DNA from: Podospora comata
Lineage: Eukaryota; Ascomycota; Sordariomycetes; Sordariales; Podosporaceae
Length of the DNA stretch: 64,000 nucleotides
Assembly: GCA_017354895.1 (NCBI GenBank)
Contig: CP071498.1
Coordinates: 1,984,001 to 2,048,000 of the forward strand
Reading direction: 5' to 3'
Position 1 is the first letter of the stretch. Each line of letters opens with the position of its first letter. The position numbers and the translations under genes are program-made. The notes beneath the pieces are model-generated. The model was given only the letters and a program-made list of their open reading frames with translations. It was not told the DNA's origin and made no database searches. This document shows positions 59,686-64,000 of this stretch, one piece after another.

Positions 59686-62523
59686 CTACATCATATTCCC
59701 TAACCCAGCCGCCGCAGCTACATTATCAAACCCAAGCCCGTGCTGGGCCTCACCGTTGATCCCAAAGAATTGAAACCTGTCCCTCCCATGTCAGCCAGTC
59801 ATTCATACTGTATAAAAAAACAATAAAAAAACAATAAAAAACAATCAAAAAACAATAAAAAACAATAAAAAACAATAAAAAACAATAAAAAAAAGAGAAC
59901 TCACCAGTCTTCCACATTCATCGTCGAGGGAAGCGGCTGCCCCTGCACCGAGCTCGTGCTCCAGCTGTCGCTCGGGCTGTTCCCATCCACCATCTGGCTG
60001 TCAAAGTTCGTCTGCCAGATATTCGCCCCCTGGTTCCCCGGGAACCCAGCCATCCCCGGCTGGAGCAGTCCGTTCTTGTTGCTGTTGTTGTTTGTGTTTT
60101 GCATCGGGCTACCTGCTAATCCTCTGTTGGTTGGCAAAGCTTGTCCAAACTGATGCTGTCCGTCCACGGGGGCGGGCCCACCTTGCATGTTCTGGTTCTG
60201 CATCTGAGCCATGACCGAGGCGTCCATGTTCTGATGGTGCTGGTGCGGCGAAAACTGCCCCTGGAACGGCGCTTGGACGCCCTCGGGGAACAACTGATCC
60301 GGTTGAAAGTTTTCCCAGATGGACTGCGAGAGGTTAGGTGAGTTTCTCGTGACCAGATAGAGGTCCGGTGGCGTGGCTGGAACAGAGAACGAAGGGTTAA
60401 ATGGCGTTGCCGGTCGGGTGTGCGGGCGTGAGGCGGTCCCGCCCATGAACGCGTCGCCGTTGTTGCGGGTGTGAGGCGGCGGTGAGGTCGTGGCTGTGGC
60501 GGTGGCGGTGGGGGGAGGCATCGCGTTTGGATTTTGCTCCTTGTTCAGGAAACTGGGCGTTTGTGGCCGGGACCGTTCATAAGACTCCTGGTGCTGTGGC
60601 TGTGGCGTGTTAACCGAGAAATCGATCGCCATCTCGTCGTATTTGCGCTTCTCTTGCATCCGCTGATGCTGTTCCAGCTGAGAAAGGCTCTGCTGCGCCT
60701 TGCGGTGTCTCTTGCCAGCCGCCTTCTGCAGCCTCTCCTCAAGCACCTTGTTTCCGAGAATCGACTCGAAAAGGGTGTGCACCATCTTGCCCACCAGCCA
60801 GACCTTGGACACATCCTTAAGAGCATCCATGCAAGTGCGGATCCGATCCTGCGTAACCTGTCGAATGGACTGCACCGGTGACCTGAGCTGGTAGACGTGC
60901 ATGATGAGCGCCGAGAACAAGCTGTACACCACGTACGCCGGGCAGTAGCGGAGCTCCCCGTGAGCTGTGAGGTTCTCAATAATCGAAGTAATCATGGCCG
61001 CCGCCTGGAAAGCAATGTTGCGTGATGGGTAGGCCGAGTCTTCTGGGAACCTGTGGGAGCCACTCGGAGGCATGTGGGCGCGGTGAAGCAGGCAGAGTGT
61101 GGTGTAGTAGTTGGAATGAAGCAGCGCAGACCAGAAGTGATGCCTCGGCATCTCCCAATACACAATCTTGGGGCAGTTCTGAAGCCAGTCCGCAAGCGCC
61201 ATGTCGCTGTGTGTGAGGTCGATGGCGTTCTGCCGCCTGCCCTTGGCCGCCACCGAGTACTGCTGTGACAACACCAAGCCCATAATCTCACAGAGCTTGA
61301 CATACTGCAAGAAGAACTGAACGTGAATGGGATCCGGCGGGTGTTCGCCAGTAGGGTGGTCGGCATCGTCCTCGATGAAGTCATCCTCGGTCAACATCTC
61401 CACGTCCGAATCATCGAGGTTGATGTGACAAGGCCGCCCAAGCGCAACCGCCACTGACCGATCCCTAGTGAACAGTGTCCACCAGATGCGCTTCCATAAC
61501 CTCTTGTCAGACCTGCTGAGCTGTGACCCCTCCACACTCCGGTGCATGCCCGAGCCCTGGGCGACGATGGTGGCGACACGGGTCCAGTAAAACACATTCT
61601 TGGTAACGTCCTCGGGACCTTCCCAGTACCACCCCATCAACAAAAGGGACTGGACAATGGTCACCCGATCATCCTCATAGTTGGCATCGTACAGAGCCTT
61701 GGCTCTCTTGTAGAAAGTCAAGGCTGCCGGCGTCGAAGAGCCGTTGGCATCCATCAGCTGAGAATTGGTACACACCCGTGACCCTGCCAACAGCATGGCT
61801 TGTAGCAGAAGCAGAGACGGCGGGTTCTTGGGGTCCTTGTACCGGCGCATGAACTTGGTCTTGTTGATCACAGGGACGACGGGATGGATCCATCTGAAGT
61901 ATGAGTCGATCAGCTCGTCGCAGAGGGACCTTGGCGGGAGCAGGAAGGCTCCTCGCTGGTGCAGGATTTCAATCTCGACATTGTCCAGCTCTGTCAGTCG
62001 TGCCCTGGACCCCTTGATATTCTCTGGCAGCGGGTAGTGGACGACATCTGCCGAGCTCTGACGGTCGTGAACAAGCAGCGTCAGGTTGGAAGACTCTCCA
62101 AGGTAGGCCACCCTGCCGGCCTCGGTGATGGGGGCCCGCGTAAACTTGGGCTTCATGACCAGATTCATATAGTTGGCCAAGGTGGCATTATCAAACTCCT
62201 CCTTCTTCTGTTGCTCCTCGGTAGGGGCGGTCAAGGGGGTAGCTTCGTGGGTGTGATAGACAGCAGGAGGTCGGGTGCCACTGGGAAAAGTGCTGGACCC
62301 GGGAGGAAGTGATGATGATCGATCGTCGACCTCGCCTCGTTCACTACAGCCGCCGCGTCAGCATCCAACTATCAGACCGAACAAGCATATAAACTTTGAG
62401 CTATCAAGCACAGCACAGCAAGCGCACAGACGAGAACCCCGAGTGCCTGGGCGAACCCGTGGAGAGCGAGGGCCTGCCACGCTATTTGTCGCAAAGCAAA
62501 TAGATCAGGAGACAAAAGATATG

Positions 62524-62560
<37 letters not shown>

Positions 62561-63262
62561 GTATCATTTACCTATCAGAATCCTTGGACTGGGCGATGCT
62601 GCTAGCCACCTTTTTGCGCTTCGGGGTAGGGATGCGGCATTCGATCTGAAAGGCGACGCAGTTGGTACATGGCACGCCGAGGCTGGCGGCATCGCATCGA
62701 ACCTGCAACACTTGACGTGAGCAAAACAATACGATAAGACGAGAGATGGCATGTTCGTACTTTGCGTGCGTGGCATGTCTGTTAGGAATGACTGGTCAGC
62801 TTTCGAGGTCCCCAATGATAACCAACAGCTTAGGGGGAGGGGGGTACGGATGAGCCGAGGCACGAGATAGGCGAGGTATCGCGAATCGCCGAGGGGCACG
62901 TCAGGCCGCGGGTTGTCACCAAAAGATAACCCACCAGCCAAGGCTGCTGAAATATGGGACGTGATATAACAGTAAACTACTCACCTCGCATGCTCTTGAG
63001 GCTCGTTGTCTGTTTCAATGGCAACAAGACAAAGTCAGCGCAAACCGTTCCACACCCTCAACTCCCCCGCATGGCGCAACGCCGCAGCGGCCGCACCGGG
63101 AACCCACCTCCTGAAGCTCAATCCACCGGCCGTGTTGGTTGTGGATGTCGTGCCTGCCGCTGACGGGGCGGCAGATGGCGATACCGACTGTTGCGGAGAT
63201 GTGGACGTTTGCTTGTTGGATGCCGGCGCGGGGGCTGCCGGAGGCGTTGAATCGATCTCCAT
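59686..63262 (-). CDS. ctf1: Zn2Cys6 transcription factor of the Ctf1/FarA-FarB family
   Basis: Regulator of fatty-acid catabolism and cutinase genes. Six exons: 63262-63108, 63009-62985, 62778-62761 (an 18-nt microexon), 62702-62572, 62343-59905 and 59776-59686; all junctions keep frame, giving 952 residues. The Zn2Cys6 cluster is split over three exons: SRACE, TCHARK and VRCDAASLGVPCTNCVAFQIEC, in the spacing C-x2-C-x6-C-x8-C-x2-C-x6-C. The basic linker PTPKRKK follows. The large fungal-specific transcription factor domain runs to about residue 700 and the Gln/Asn/Pro-rich activation region beyond. The terminal exon encodes WFQFFGINGE..., the conserved end of Ctf1/Far proteins; the fourth intron is 228 nt and holds a GT microsatellite. 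FarA and FarB paralogues cannot be separated, hence the provisional symbol. Confidence 0.9.
59818..59890. repeat. CAATAAAAAA decamer tandem repeat inside the last ctf1 intron
   Basis: Seven or so near-perfect copies of CAATAAAAAA (TTTTTTATTG on the coding strand), located in the intron that separates the last exon from the rest of the gene. Confidence 0.88.
62524..62551. repeat. (GT)n microsatellite in a ctf1 intron
   Basis: About 14 GT dinucleotides within the 228-nt fourth intron of the Ctf1-like gene. Confidence 0.9.
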
Positions 63263-64000
63263 CTTGACTGGACAAGGTTCGCTGGACGTCGGTCGGTGTA
63301 TACGGACGAGGCAAAGTATATCGCGTGCGTGTTTGAGACGGTGGGCTGTCGAGAGGAATCCGAACTGCGAGCGGTGGGATGAGTTAAGGTATGCTGTGCT
63401 TGGAAAATCCAGCGATCTAATTCGAGCCGGTGCTGTTGTTCGATGAGGCGAAGGTCTGGTCTGTATCCGGAGCTGCGTGGAATCTGGGAGACTAATTGGA
63501 ACCTCCTTGGCTAGCTAGCTATCTGCCTGCAGACATTGAAGGGCAATCTGATTGTAAAATGGCGAGAAATGGTGCTTCGAAGGTGAAATGAGGTGGTGAA
63601 AGACAAAGCACCAGCTTACCGAAGACACGGAAGCCCAGGAGATCCTAGAGGTCGTGCGATGATTGATGCTCGTTGCCCTTTGAGGGTTTGAGGGGGGGTG
63701 GGCCGAGAGCGAGATGGGGAAGAGCCTAAGAACGGTCGATCCACCGCTCACAGAGCAGCGCAGGTGCAGCCTGCCAGCGCCTTTAGTGCGAAACGGTTGT
63801 CTTGGCCAAGCGTGCAGCCACCGGGCTAGACAGGAATACCAAGAAACGCCCTTTTCTTGCGCGCCCCTCGAATTGACAGTTCGTCTCGTCGTGATGGATC
63901 GTGCTTGCTGGAGCGTTTGTGAGTGCTTGCATATAACGCAGGACCCCACTCAACTCAGCTGGGAACGGGAAGATGCGGATGCGGGACGGGGTTGCCTGGC
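63263..64000. other. Promoter region of the Ctf1-like gene
   Basis: No further gene seen up to the window edge. No CCTCGG was found here, so autoregulation through that motif is not supported by this stretch. Confidence 0.5.

Overview
The window is nuclear DNA from a filamentous ascomycete. The protein set, the many 50-100 nt introns with gt...ctaac/ctgac...ag signals, the intergenic microsatellites and a single dispersed 5S rRNA gene all fit a sordariomycete, probably Sordariales (Podospora/Chaetomium/Neurospora relatives). This placement rests on recognised protein families, not on a search. No plasmid, phage, CRISPR or secondary-metabolite cluster is visible.

Layout. 1-3207 (+) GPI inositol-deacylase Bst1, 5' end outside the window. 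4938-6478 (+) Serinc/Tms1. 6479-10710 gene-poor. 10711-12097 (-) cystathionine beta-lyase. 13061-14407 (-) Msp1 AAA ATPase, divergent from 15057-16580 (+) Csm1/Pcs1 monopolin subunit. 17520-19560 (-) four-TM protein of unknown function, divergent from 20280-22031 (+) Arh1 ferredoxin reductase. Arh1 converges on 22207-23259 (-) ETF alpha, which is divergent from 24036-26260 (+) a Swi3/Rsc8 SWIRM-SANT subunit. 27909-29990 (+) carnitine acetyltransferase. 30515-33670 (-) Bro1. 33671-36505 accessory DNA with a MITE-like element and a long hairpin. 36506-37494 (+) FAH-family hydrolase. 37937-38713 broken coiled-coil frame. 38800-39264 (-) small conserved fungal protein. 39265-43260 gene-poor. 43609-43734 (+) 41-residue Cys-rich protein behind a TATA box and an AUG-free CAA leader. 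46346-48344 (-) Exo70. 48954-50529 (-) class III aminotransferase. 53635-53753 (+) 5S rRNA. 54406-57213 (+) Mcm3. 57408-58785 (-) Mak32-like PfkB protein. 59686-63262 (-) Ctf1/Far Zn2Cys6 regulator.

The genes are mostly unlinked housekeeping functions: GPI-anchor remodelling, membrane lipids, sulfur amino acids, mitochondrial protein quality control and electron transfer, chromatin, replication, kinetochore, ESCRT and exocyst. One theme recurs. A fatty-acid catabolic regulator (Ctf1/Far) lies in the same window as carnitine acetyltransferase and ETF alpha, and both of those promoters contain CCTCGG, the core reported for Far regulators.

The most interesting points are: a 51-nt in-frame intron hidden inside the Pcs1 reading frame; an alternative first exon giving the acetyltransferase a mitochondrial presequence on top of a C-terminal PTS1; an apparent GT-to-GG splice donor in the aminotransferase; the Asp-to-Asn change in the Mak32 kinase motif; the 41-aa gene with an AUG-free leader; and a 236-bp inverted-repeat element filled with 21-bp repeats. 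Exon coordinates were derived by hand from splice consensus, frame and family similarity. I found no wholly new multi-gene system.
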